From Ruegeria sp. HKCCD4315 (lineage in GTDB: Bacteria; Pseudomonadota; Alphaproteobacteria; Rhodobacterales; Rhodobacteraceae), in NCBI RefSeq assembly GCF_013112245.1, contig NZ_WVRN01000004.1, positions 1-64,000 on the forward strand: 64,000 bases of DNA, given 5' to 3'. Shown here piece by piece: positions 35,873 to 45,029 of this stretch (position 1 is its first letter; each line of letters begins with the position of its first letter). Made by a program: the position numbers and the translations under genes. The notes beneath the pieces were generated by a model that was not told the origin of the DNA, did not search any database, and was given only the letters and a program-made list of their open reading frames with translations.

Positions 35873-36679
35873 CTATTCCACCCTCGTTAACTGTCGCGGT
35901 GAGGTCTGCCACATCTAAACCCATCGTGACGCACACTCCCTTAACTTGAACTCTACCCACTCTTTTGACACATATCGAGTGTTTTTCTGCGAAATATGTC
36001 ATTTATATGGCCACTTAGGGGGTCTTGAGGCCACAATGAATTAAGTTATCAGCATCTGTTTCCAAATATTGAACAGTCATTTGGGGTCGGCGCGACTTAA
36101 AACCTCTCACTCTGAGAGCTGATTCTCGAGTGAATCAGGTTCAAACAGTTGAAGAAAGGCCATCTTTTAACGGCCCAAAATTCGAAGGCGACGCGGTCAT
36201 GCGTGTGCAAGCCGCATTTCGGGGAAAGTTGCAGGGATTGCACGTCCTATTTCCACGAAAAAATTACAATGAGCTGCAATTTTATTTATTGTTTCCCGTC
36301 GTGGAGATGATCAGTAGAGTAAAGCACATCAACTGAGGAAAAAGCGCGAAATTATAGGGCTTTTGTAATTGTTCTTCGTTGCACGGAAAACTTCGTGTAG
36401 CTTTGGCAAGGTGATATTCTGAGTATGGGCGTTCAACTCTGCAGTCCGGATATATTCTTTATCCATTGTTACGCCTGATCGATTTTAAAAACGCCAGTAC
36501 CGGATGGTGCGGTCTGGCGCATAGCTGCTGAGACCGCTGATGGATGCGTCTGATTTTTATCCTGATTATTTTTTCGATGACAAACATGCGACCCCCAGCG
36601 AGCGCCTGCAGGGCGGGCAGCAAACTCTTAAGCCCTGTATCTGGCTGATTACCCTGGCAACGTCCCACGACGTTGTGGC
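35873..36679. other. Long AT-rich non-coding region
   Basis: Eight hundred and seven bases between the divergent VPLPA-CTERM and membrane-protein genes. The promoter of the VPLPA-CTERM gene should lie at its left end. An imperfect palindrome ACATAT...ATATGT surrounds 35970-35999. A 68-codon GTG frame at 36130 has no ribosome site. Too long for promoters only, yet nothing else is identifiable. Confidence 0.45.
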
Positions 36680-38191
36680 GTGGAAGTGACCTCGAAAAGC
36701 ATAATAGGGCCGCCGCGTTGGTTCGGGGGGCTGCTGTTGCTGGCCGCAACAGTCATCGCCTGCCTGACCGTGCTGACCATCAATCGCGGCCCTCTCGTCT
36801 ATTTCGATACCGGCAGTTATTTCCGGCAGGGCAACATTGCCTTGTCCATGATCCTGCCTGCGCCTGCACCGCAGGATGGGATAGTCGCCCAATCCCCCGG
36901 TGCGGCGGCGGGAAAGGATGATGATGAAACTGCGGGCGGGTCACGTTCAATCGTATATGGCTTGCTGGTGGCCGCATTCTGGCGCGTGGATGCATTGGGT
37001 GGGGTTGCGGTCGTTCAGCTAACACTGCTGTTGCTGGCGGTCTGGTTGGCAGTGCGGTTGCTTGAACGCAGCGCCCCCACAGGGCGTACGCCTATTGTGC
37101 TGATCACCCTGCCCCTGCTGGCGGCTGCGACAACGTCACTGCCCTTTTATGTGGCTTATATCATGCCCGATATTTTCACATCGGTCATGCTGATCTTGAT
37201 TGCTGCGGTGGTCGCATCGGGCCGGCAGATACAGATTGGCGAAGTGCTGGCCATTTTTGCGCTTGGCCTTTTTGCGGTCGTCCTGCACCCATCGCATCTG
37301 GGTATCGCGGTTTTGATGTTCCCCTTGACCGTACTGGCCGCTGTGTTGCGCATCGGACAGGGCCGCTGGCTTGCAGTCGGGTTCATGATTTTTCTGTCCG
37401 GTCTTGCCATGGCAGAGCGCAAAGTGTTCGAGGTGGCCGTTGAAACCGCCACCCAGAAAGAGGTGGTTTACACGCCTCACATAACAGCCAGGCTGATCGT
37501 GGATGGCCCTGGAATGGCATATCTGGATGACGTATGCCCATCATCCGAGCTGGCGACATGTGCGCTGCACGAAGCTCTGTCCTGGTCCGATGACCCCTAT
37601 CGTCTGACCGCTTCGCATATCATTTTTGAGCGCTCCGAGAACCTTGGCTCGTTCCGCCTGATGACGGCAGAAGATCAGCAGGCTGTTGCCTTTGAGCAGC
37701 GCGATTTTTTCCTGCGCGTTCTGACGGCACGCCCCATTGGCACCGTGTTGGCGCTGGCGGGCAACGCCACCGAGCAGTTGCTGACCAACAGCGTCGTGAT
37801 GACCATCCCGAATGACGTGGTGGTCAGTAATGTAAAATCATTGTCCGGGTTGCCGGAAGGCCAGTTCGACGTTTTGGATGACACCGTACTGACGGCGGAT
37901 CAGGGTTGGATCGGGCCACTGGATACGGTTCATGCGGTGATCTACCTGATCTCTGCCGCCATAGTGGTTGGGCTGATTATCTGGCCCGGGCAGGTGGCCA
38001 CACCCTTCAGGGTCTTTGCACTGTTTCTGCTGCTTGGAATTGCGGTCAACGCACTGGTCTGCGGAGGGGTGTCACAGCCTGCCCCCCGATACGGTGCCCG
38101 CGTGATGTGGCTGTTGCCTTTTGCGGCCACCCTGCTTCTTCTTGTCCGGCGCCCCAAGGCGCTGCGCTCCGTTTCCGCTGAGGATCCATGA
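36680..38191 (+). CDS. Polytopic membrane protein of unknown function (GT-C-like)
   Basis: A 503-residue protein with about 10 hydrophobic segments and one large soluble loop (about 250-400). After the first helix comes RGPLVYFDTGSYFRQGN, an acidic first periplasmic loop reminiscent of GT-C glycosyltransferases, and PFYVAYIMPDIFT after the third or fourth helix. It is not a confident family match. The start is a GTG at 36680 without a clear ribosome site, so the N-terminus is uncertain. Its stop overlaps the following GT2 start (ATGA), implying a shared operon and a role in glycan transfer. Confidence 0.65.
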   Translation: MEVTSKSIIGPPRWFGGLLLLAATVIACLTVLTINRGPLVYFDTGSYFRQGNIALSMILPAPAPQDGIVAQSPGAAAGKDDDETAGGSRSIVYGLLVAAFWRVDALGGVAVVQLTLLLLAVWLAVRLLERSAPTGRTPIVLITLPLLAAATTSLPFYVAYIMPDIFTSVMLILIAAVVASGRQIQIGEVLAIFALGLFAVVLHPSHLGIAVLMFPLTVLAAVLRIGQGRWLAVGFMIFLSGLAMAERKVFEVAVETATQKEVVYTPHITARLIVDGPGMAYLDDVCPSSELATCALHEALSWSDDPYRLTASHIIFERSENLGSFRLMTAEDQQAVAFEQRDFFLRVLTARPIGTVLALAGNATEQLLTNSVVMTIPNDVVVSNVKSLSGLPEGQFDVLDDTVLTADQGWIGPLDTVHAVIYLISAAIVVGLIIWPGQVATPFRVFALFLLLGIAVNALVCGGVSQPAPRYGARVMWLLPFAATLLLLVRRPKALRSVSAEDP

Positions 38192-39213
38192 TGTCCAACC
38201 CGTCTTTTTCCATCACTGTGGTCATGCCGGCTTATAACGCCGAACATCTGCTGCCTCGTGTCCTGCCGCCCCTTCTTGATATGCTGAAGGCTGATCAGGT
38301 GCAGCAGGTTCTGGTGGTGGATGACCAATCCCCCGACAGCACGGCCGCGCTGGCGCGCGACATGGGCGCAACCGTTCTGACCACTCCGGTCAATGGCGGC
38401 CCCGGCGCGGCCCGCAATCTGGCTGCACAGCACGCCACGGGCGATATCCTGTGGTTTGTGGATTCCGATGTCATCGCCTGGCCGGACGGGCCCGAGCATA
38501 TTCGCCGGGCGATGTCCGAAGACAATGTTGGCGCCGTGTTCGGATCTTATGACGATGCCCCGGATGGGCAGGCCTGGTTTTCACGCTACAAGAACCTTCT
38601 GCACCGCTATCACCATCAGCGGGCCCGCCGCGAGGCGCGCACTTTCTGGGCCGGGTGTGGTGCCATCCGGCGCGATGTGTTTCTTGAGGTCGGAGGCTTT
38701 GATGTCAAAACCTACGAGGTCCCCTCGATCGAGGATATCGAGCTGGGTTACCGGATCGCGGCCACCGGCCGCCGTATCCTGGTCGAGCCGCAATTGCAGG
38801 GCAAACATCTGAAAGTCTGGACCATCCGCAACAGCCTGAGCACGGATATCTTCTGCCGCGCCCTGCCCTGGGCCCGGCTGATGATCTCGCGCGAGGGGCT
38901 GACAGATGACCTGAACACCTCGATGGCCGAGCGGGCGCGGGCTGCAATTGCGGGGCTGTTGCTGTTGTCGCTTCTGGCTTTGCCGTTCTGGCCGGGGGCC
39001 TGGCCCCTGCCCTTGCTGTTGCTGACGGCGGCCCTGATCGCCAATCTGGATCTGGTGCGCGCCATGGCTGGACATGGCGGGCCATGGTTTGCATTCAAAT
39101 GCCTGCTCTACCATCAGGTCTATTACGTCTATTCCGCCACCGTCTATGTCTGGTGCCTGTTCGAATATCACGTGCTGGGGCAGAAGCAGAAGCTGCGCGT
39201 CACACGCGGATAG
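38188..39213 (+). CDS. Family 2 glycosyltransferase with C-terminal membrane segments
   Basis: A 341-residue protein. ITVVMPAYNAEHLL, QVLVVDDQSPDST, ILWFVDSDVIAWP with the DSD metal motif, and FWAGCGAIRRDVFLEVGGF with EDIELGYR form a complete GT2 domain (about 1-235). The last 100 residues hold two to three hydrophobic segments. GAGG precedes the tandem ATGs at 38188/38191. It is translationally coupled to the upstream membrane protein. The sugar is unknown. Confidence 0.85.
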   Translation: MMSNPSFSITVVMPAYNAEHLLPRVLPPLLDMLKADQVQQVLVVDDQSPDSTAALARDMGATVLTTPVNGGPGAARNLAAQHATGDILWFVDSDVIAWPDGPEHIRRAMSEDNVGAVFGSYDDAPDGQAWFSRYKNLLHRYHHQRARREARTFWAGCGAIRRDVFLEVGGFDVKTYEVPSIEDIELGYRIAATGRRILVEPQLQGKHLKVWTIRNSLSTDIFCRALPWARLMISREGLTDDLNTSMAERARAAIAGLLLLSLLALPFWPGAWPLPLLLLTAALIANLDLVRAMAGHGGPWFAFKCLLYHQVYYVYSATVYVWCLFEYHVLGQKQKLRVTRG

Positions 39214-39737
39214 ATGCATTTGATCTTGCCCCGCCAAGGCCGTCGGTGGCCGAGTCGGTTCGGGCCGGTTTGCGGTGCTTGCGCGCATATTTTTTGCACA
39301 ATGGGCGCAATGCCGCAGAATTGTTGAAAGAACGTGCATTGCCTCTCGGCGTTGGCCTTTGATTTCTGCATAGCAAATCGCGATCTGGCCCCGGTACGGG
39401 GCAACGTATCTCAGAACAGCGGCAAGCCGAGCCCGCGAAATAAAAGGGCTTACTCTACGCCCTACTGTCTTTCTTTATATTTTCAAGGGCTTGTTGTACC
39501 GCTAACATAGCCAGGCTCGCTCTTCTCAAACGACCTCGGTTTCCATCCCGAACCCGGGCCTGACCACCCCCGCCCGACAGATCGTTTGCAGGCGTTATCG
39601 CGCCAGCTCAGGGTGGGCGGAACCGGTTTTAAAATGTCTGCGCATTAATTTCGGCGGGACACAGGAATTTGTTGTGAAAGCGGGGGAACCTCCTGTAGTT
39701 TGAAGGCAGAAATTTGTGTGTGACATTTAGTGTGGGT
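39214..39737. other. Intergenic region
   Basis: Five hundred and twenty-four bases between two plus-strand genes. The left part retains GC-rich coding-like composition without a plausible gene; a weak terminator is at 39445-39475; the promoter of the flavoprotein gene should lie to the right. No repeat or RNA gene recognised. Confidence 0.45.
39445..39475 (+). terminator. Weak terminator-like hairpin
   Basis: AGGGC (39445-39449) pairs with GCCCT (39459-39463), followed by a pyrimidine/T-rich run (actgtctttctttat). The stem is only 5 bp and 230 bases past the GT2 stop. Confidence 0.35.
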
Positions 39738-41237
39738 ATGAGTGATTTGACCAAAGATACAATTCCAGTCGTCGTCATTGGCGGAGGCCCCGCTGGCCTG
39801 ACCGCAGCATACGAACTCCAGAAGTTGAGCGACAAGCATGTGCCGCAGGTCTATGAATCCTCGGACATGGTCGGAGGCATCTCGCGTACCGAAACCCATA
39901 ATGGGTATCGTTTCGACATTGGTGGGCATCGGTTCTTCACCAAGGTGCAGGAAGTCGAAGACATGTGGCACGAGGTGATGGGCACGGATTTCATTACCGT
40001 GCAGCGCCTGAGTCGCATTTTCTATCGTGACAAGTTCTACGATTACCCGTTGCGCATTTTCAACGCGCTGGGAAATATCGGCCCGTACGAGACGTATAAG
40101 ATCATTGGCAGCTTCGTTAAGTGGAAACTGCGTCCCCGACCGCAGGAAGACACGTTTGAAGACTGGGTCGTCAACCGCTTTGGTGGACGTCTCTATATGC
40201 ACTTCTTCCACAGCTACACCAAAAAGGTCTGGGGTATTCCGCCCTCTGAAATCCGTGCCGACTGGGCTGCGCAGCGGATCAAGAATCTGTCGTTGCCCAA
40301 AGCGGTCTGGAACGCGATTTCGGGGGCCAATGATACGGCCAGCCTGATCGAGGAATTCCAGTATCCCCGTCTGGGCCCCGGTATGATGTGGGAAAAGACC
40401 CGCGATCTGATCCGGGAAAAAGGCGGCAGTGTCGAAACCCATTCCGAAGTGACTCAGGTCAACCGGGACGGCAACCGCGTGACCTCGATTGACGTGCGCC
40501 ACTGGAATGAAGACGGCGAGAAATGGACCGAGCGCGTCGAAGGCGAAGAATTCATCAACTCGATGGCCGTGCGCGATCTGATCCATGCCTTTGATCCGCC
40601 ACCGCCGCCCGAGGTGATCGAAGCCGCGGACCGTCTGCGGTATCGTGACTTCCTGATCGTGACCCTGATCCTGGATCACGCGGATCCGTTCCCGGACAAC
40701 TGGATTTATATTCACAGCCCGAAGGTGAAAGTGGGCCGGATTCAGAACTTCCGGGCTTGGTCGGCAGAAATGCTGCCGGATCAGAACACCTCGTCCATCG
40801 GGATGGAGTATTTCTGCCAGAAAGGCGACGGGCTGTGGTCTTCGTCTGACCAAGAGCTCAAAGAACTGGCCAGCACCGAGCTTGAAAAGCTGAACCTGGC
40901 AAATGCTGACACGGTCGTCGATTATTCAGTGATCCGGCAGCCCAAAGCTTATCCGGTCTATGATGGTGAATACAAAGAAGCCCTGGATACGGTCAGCGAC
41001 TGGCTGAAAACGCTCGAAAATTTCCAGACCGTCGGGCGCAACGGGCTGCACCGTTACAACAACCAGGATCACTCGATGCTGTCGGCCATGTATGCGGCGC
41101 GCAATATCATGGGCGAAGACAATGACGTCTGGGACGTCAATGTCGAACGGTCCTATCACGAGGAATTCGAAGCCAAGCCCGAAAAGAAACGCGCAGCAAA
41201 CGCGCAGCTCAAGAAAAAGGGCGCTGTCCTCGAATGA
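39738..41237 (+). CDS. FAD-dependent oxidoreductase, UDP-galactopyranose-mutase/amine-oxidase-like
   Basis: About 499 residues. VVVIGGGPAGLTAAYELQK is the FAD-binding motif, GGISRTETHNGYRFDIGGHRFF the second conserved block, and VGRNGLHRYNNQDHSMLSAMYA the C-terminal FAD motif. The type is common in polysaccharide clusters and is distantly related to UDP-galactopyranose mutase; it probably isomerises or oxidises a sugar, but the substrate is unknown. A paralog lies at 45026-46465. The frame opens with TTG at 39714, but the ATG at 39738 begins the usual N-terminus. Cytoplasmic. Confidence 0.8.
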   Translation: MSDLTKDTIPVVVIGGGPAGLTAAYELQKLSDKHVPQVYESSDMVGGISRTETHNGYRFDIGGHRFFTKVQEVEDMWHEVMGTDFITVQRLSRIFYRDKFYDYPLRIFNALGNIGPYETYKIIGSFVKWKLRPRPQEDTFEDWVVNRFGGRLYMHFFHSYTKKVWGIPPSEIRADWAAQRIKNLSLPKAVWNAISGANDTASLIEEFQYPRLGPGMMWEKTRDLIREKGGSVETHSEVTQVNRDGNRVTSIDVRHWNEDGEKWTERVEGEEFINSMAVRDLIHAFDPPPPPEVIEAADRLRYRDFLIVTLILDHADPFPDNWIYIHSPKVKVGRIQNFRAWSAEMLPDQNTSSIGMEYFCQKGDGLWSSSDQELKELASTELEKLNLANADTVVDYSVIRQPKAYPVYDGEYKEALDTVSDWLKTLENFQTVGRNGLHRYNNQDHSMLSAMYAARNIMGEDNDVWDVNVERSYHEEFEAKPEKKRAANAQLKKKGAVLE

Positions 41238-41398
41238 TCAAAGGACGGAGGCGAACCATATCGCCCCCGCTAGGCTCATCTGATGAACAGACGGGTCATC
41301 TCCTTGGTCTTTTCGGGGTCGCTTTGCCCGGCGTTCTTGCGCCTCTGGCCAGTGTCCCGTTTAATGTTTCGTAAAAGTATCTGACGGCCTGGTTTCGA

Positions 41399-42904
41399 AT
41401 GAATCGCAAGTTGCGCAATCTCTTGTTCACGCTGCACACCTGGCTGGGTCTGCATTTTGCGATCTTTTTCTTTTTTCTGTTTCTGACCGGATCGCTGCTT
41501 GTAATCGGGGTCGAGCTGGAATCGGTCGGTCGCCCCGCCGTCTGGACCACTGCCGCCAAAGAGGATCGAACTGTCAGTTTTGGGGAAATCTATAGTAATA
41601 TCAAAGAGGTTTACCCCGAAAGTGTGGTCCAAACCATCACCAAGCACCCAACCCCCTGGTTCGTAGACCGCAGCGAAGGCCGCACTGGTTGGGGGGAGCA
41701 GGTGAATTACTGGACCGATCCCGAAACCGCAGAGGTTGTGCAGGTGACGCGCTATCCCGGTTTTGACAGGATTCTGCGGGAGCTTCACGTCAAACTGCTC
41801 TCGGGTCAAAGCATCATCTACAAGGCCGTGGCGGCAACCTCCATTGTGGTTCTGTTTCAGATCATAAGCGGGCTTATTACGTATAGACGTTTCTGGAAGG
41901 GATTCTTCCGGCGGCCCAGACAAGGGGCCGACTCCCGATCATGGGCCGGCGCGATGCACCGGTTGACCGCTGTCTGGACAGCGCCCTTTCTCATTATCAG
42001 TGCTGTCACAGCCTTCTTTTTCATGTTGAGCGATTTCGGGATTGACGGTTTCAGGCCAAAACCTGAGCCGTCCGTTGAACGCGAGACCCGGTTACCACCC
42101 GACTTCGGGGCCGCCATCCTTGATCAGGCAGAAGCCCGCGCCCGCGAGGCCCTGCCCGGATTTGAACCCCAAAGCGTGGCACTTCCTGTCAGGAAATCGG
42201 ACGGTCTCAGCTTTTCGGGCCACCTGCCCAGCATTCCCGAGATCAGGGGACCCAGCATCGTGACAGTTGATCCCGTGACATTCGAGATCCTGGGGGCCTT
42301 CACCCCCTATGACAACACGCACATTGCCCGCTGGCGTCATGTGATAGATGAACTGCACTATGGCTATTGGGGTGGGATCTTTTCAAGGGGGCTCTGGATT
42401 GCTCTGGGGCTTGTTGCAACCGGTGTCGCGTTCACCGGCGCTTTGATTTTTGCCACCCGGCTGACCTCGGATGCCGCGCAATATGGTCCGCTCAGACGCA
42501 TCTGGCGTGGTCTAGGGATTTTCCGCTGGGCCTATGTGCTGTTGGTGCTGGGAGTTCTGGCAGGCGGTTATGTGAATTACGGCCCCATCTCTTACAAAAG
42601 GGCTGGCATTCTGCCGGAAAAGGCCCCGGCATCCCTGGCCTATCTGGTGCTGGACGACCCGCTCAGACGTGGAACCCCGCTCGACGTCGAACTGCGGATC
42701 GGCGCGCCCGAGGTCGACACTGCATCGGTTGAAATCAACGGGCGCACAGCGCAGTCGCTGACGGTGACACCCGCAGGTCAATCTGCACACGCCTATTTCC
42801 AACTCGACCCGGCAGACTCATCCAACGATGTGATCGTGCAACTGGTTGAAACAAACGGAAGGACACAAACCATCACTTTCCGCCTGGGGCAGCCAATCTG
42901 GTAG
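41399..42904 (+). CDS. PepSY-associated membrane-helix protein
   Basis: A 501-residue inner-membrane protein. It begins LRNLLFTLHTWLGLHFAIFFFF, the first helix of the PepSY_TM family with its conserved His, and carries further helices near residues 145-160, 190-210, 320-345 and 375-395, with two periplasmic parts. Relatives include iron-regulated and ferric-reductase-like proteins with histidines that could bind haem. The extra C-terminal soluble domain (about 410-501) is predicted to be beta-rich. Its role inside a polysaccharide cluster is not clear. Confidence 0.75.
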   Translation: MNRKLRNLLFTLHTWLGLHFAIFFFFLFLTGSLLVIGVELESVGRPAVWTTAAKEDRTVSFGEIYSNIKEVYPESVVQTITKHPTPWFVDRSEGRTGWGEQVNYWTDPETAEVVQVTRYPGFDRILRELHVKLLSGQSIIYKAVAATSIVVLFQIISGLITYRRFWKGFFRRPRQGADSRSWAGAMHRLTAVWTAPFLIISAVTAFFFMLSDFGIDGFRPKPEPSVERETRLPPDFGAAILDQAEARAREALPGFEPQSVALPVRKSDGLSFSGHLPSIPEIRGPSIVTVDPVTFEILGAFTPYDNTHIARWRHVIDELHYGYWGGIFSRGLWIALGLVATGVAFTGALIFATRLTSDAAQYGPLRRIWRGLGIFRWAYVLLVLGVLAGGYVNYGPISYKRAGILPEKAPASLAYLVLDDPLRRGTPLDVELRIGAPEVDTASVEINGRTAQSLTVTPAGQSAHAYFQLDPADSSNDVIVQLVETNGRTQTITFRLGQPIW

Positions 42905-43126
42905 ACTGCGTTTCAAGCGGAAGATCTCTGTCGCATGCAATCTGAACAGGTACAATTCTTGACGCCGAAACGATCTAATTTGGTCAATTTTATTGTCTAC
43001 GTTCAGTCAACATGTGGTTGAATGAAACACGCAAGACACGGAATTAAACCAGTTCCCCTTTGTCCTTGGGTATTCTGCAAGCGGAGCGGGTTAAATGAAT
43101 TATGAATATAAAGGGTTTCTGTTTAC

Positions 43127-44053
43127 ATGAATAAAGTCGCAGAACGGATCGATGCAGACAGCACCGCAACCAGTAAAGCGGCTGCGACAGATGTCGAAGG
43201 CATGAGCCTGAGCGTGGTCATCCCCGCGTTCAACGAGGAAAACGCCGTACGTCACACAGTCGAGGATGTGCGCACCCACCTTGAACCGCTGGGCATCCCC
43301 TACGAGATCATCGTGGTGGACGATGCCAGCCAGGACAACACCCGCGCCGAGGCCGAAGCCAGTGGAGCCACCGTTACCTTCAACGATGTCAATTCCGGTT
43401 ATGGCGCCAGCCTCAAGCGTGGGGTGCGGATGGCGCAGTATGAATATGTCGCCATTCTGGATGCCGACAGCACTTATCCCGCGCGTTACCTGCCGGGTAT
43501 GTTGGCCATGTGCCGCGATCAGGACATGGTGGTCGGCGACCGAGGTGCCGCGATGAAAAACGTGCCGCTGCTACGCAAACCGGCCAAGAAATTCCTGTTC
43601 GCCTTTGCGTCGTTCCTGGCCGAGCGCAAGATCAACGATCTGAACTCGGGCCTGCGTGTGTTCCGTAAATCCGAGCTGATCCCGTTCCTGCCGCTTCTGC
43701 CGCAGAACTTTTCGTTCACCACCACGATCACGCTGTGCATGACGTCAAATGGCAAGCGGATGATCTATACGCCGATCGAATATGGTAAACGGGTGGGCAA
43801 GTCGAAAATCCGGCCGATCGATTTTCTGAACTTTATCATCCTGATCCTGCGTATCAGCACTTTGTTCAACCCGCTGCGGGTGTTCATCCCACTGGGTCTG
43901 GCGTTTTTCACGCTGGGAACGGTGAAATTCATTGTCGACATGTTCTACTGGAACCTCAGCGAAACGGCAGTGTTCTCGTTCCTGGCGGCGATCATGATCT
44001 GGTCGCTGGGGCTGATCGCCGACATGATCTCGCGGCTGCATCTGAGACCCTGA
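43127..44053 (+). CDS. DPM1/ArnC-like family 2 glycosyltransferase (polyprenyl-phosphate sugar synthase candidate)
   Basis: A 308-residue protein. SLSVVIPAFNEENAVRHTVED, EIIVVDDASQDNT and VAILDADSTYPA give the GT2 fold with the DAD metal motif, and INDLNSGLRVFRKSEL is the dolichol-phosphate-mannose-synthase block. Two C-terminal helices (about 238-290) are as in GtrB/ArnC/YfdH-type enzymes that load a sugar on undecaprenyl phosphate. It starts the tight gene run 43127-49841 and is followed by a YbhN-like membrane protein after 13 bases. The product may feed the GT-C enzymes at 4106 or 36680 (inference). Confidence 0.85.
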   Translation: MNKVAERIDADSTATSKAAATDVEGMSLSVVIPAFNEENAVRHTVEDVRTHLEPLGIPYEIIVVDDASQDNTRAEAEASGATVTFNDVNSGYGASLKRGVRMAQYEYVAILDADSTYPARYLPGMLAMCRDQDMVVGDRGAAMKNVPLLRKPAKKFLFAFASFLAERKINDLNSGLRVFRKSELIPFLPLLPQNFSFTTTITLCMTSNGKRMIYTPIEYGKRVGKSKIRPIDFLNFIILILRISTLFNPLRVFIPLGLAFFTLGTVKFIVDMFYWNLSETAVFSFLAAIMIWSLGLIADMISRLHLRP

Positions 44054-44066
44054 CAGGAGCGGCGGG

Positions 44067-45029
44067 ATGTTTTCCGATCCAAGTCAACGGCGCTGGCTGA
44101 TCCGGGTTGCCGGATCGGTCGTGGTGCTGGCGATCCTGTTCTGGATTCTGCCGACCGAGGCGATTTTGGCAGCGCTGAAAGCCATCCCGGTCTGGGTTTT
44201 TGCCTGCGTGCTGGCGCTGTTTCTGCTGGCCCATGTTGCGGCGGCGCTGAAATGGTGGCTGCTGCTGGGGCGCGGGTTTGCGGCCCCGCTGGCCATCCGG
44301 GCGCATTTTGCGGGGCTGGCCGCCAACCTGTGCCTGCCGGGTGCGATTGGCGGCGACACAGTCCGCGCCGGTCTGGCGCAGGCAGCGATGAAGGACGGCG
44401 CGCGGGTTGTTGCGGGCGCAACCGTGGATCGGCTGATCGATATGGTGGCCCTGCTGACCCTGTCCTGTCTGGGGCTGGTCCTGACATGGGAAAGCGCTGC
44501 GGGCGGGCATATGATCTGGCCGGTGGCGCTGGTCTTGCTGGCGGCGCTGGCGGGCATGGTCGCTTTGCCGCGCCTGCTGCCCCTGCCCTGGCGCTATGTG
44601 CCGTCCCTGCCCGGCAAAGGCTTTGCTCATCGTCTGTCCGATGCGTTGGCTCAAATGGGCCGCAAGCCCGGAACGCTGGCCGTGGCCTTCATTGCATCTG
44701 TTCTGATTCAGCTGTTGTTGGTCTTGCTGGCCTGGTGGCTGGCCATCGCAGCTGGTGTCGATGTGGCCGCCGGACCATGGATCTTTGCCTGGCCACTGGC
44801 CAAGATCATTGCCGTGCTGCCTGTATCCCTGAACGGGTTGGGCCTGCGCGAGGCGACGCTGGCCGGTTTTCTCGCCCCCTTTGGCGCCAGCGCCGCCGCG
44901 GTCGTGGCCGCGGGGCTTGTCTGGCAGGTTGTTTTGTTTACGGCGGGCGGGTTTGGCGCGCTGGTTCTGACCATGTCCGGGATGCGGTTCAGCACTCCGG
45001 CAAGTTCCCAGAAGGAAGAGTGCAAGTGA
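44067..45029 (+). CDS. YbhN/lysylphosphatidylglycerol-synthase-TM-like membrane protein
   Basis: A 320-residue protein with 8 or so hydrophobic segments. AHFAGLAANLCLPGAIGGDTVR and VAGATVDRLIDMVAL are hallmark motifs of the UPF0104/YbhN family, the transmembrane part of MprF without its catalytic domain. Members next to glycosyltransferases are thought to help move or present lipid-linked intermediates. CAGGAG precedes ATG 44067. The stop overlaps the GTG start of the next flavoprotein by four bases (GTGA). Confidence 0.8.
   Translation: MFSDPSQRRWLIRVAGSVVVLAILFWILPTEAILAALKAIPVWVFACVLALFLLAHVAAALKWWLLLGRGFAAPLAIRAHFAGLAANLCLPGAIGGDTVRAGLAQAAMKDGARVVAGATVDRLIDMVALLTLSCLGLVLTWESAAGGHMIWPVALVLLAALAGMVALPRLLPLPWRYVPSLPGKGFAHRLSDALAQMGRKPGTLAVAFIASVLIQLLLVLLAWWLAIAAGVDVAAGPWIFAWPLAKIIAVLPVSLNGLGLREATLAGFLAPFGASAAAVVAAGLVWQVVLFTAGGFGALVLTMSGMRFSTPASSQKEECK

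Noticed and set aside
36130..36336. 68-codon GTG-started frame in the long gene-free stretch
   Set aside because: No ribosome site, no hydrophobic or family pattern, and composition like the surrounding non-coding DNA.
44252..45025. In-frame upstream extension of the second flavoprotein frame
   Set aside because: It lies over the YbhN-like gene in another frame; the GTG at 45026 with a ribosome site and GTGA overlap is the natural start.
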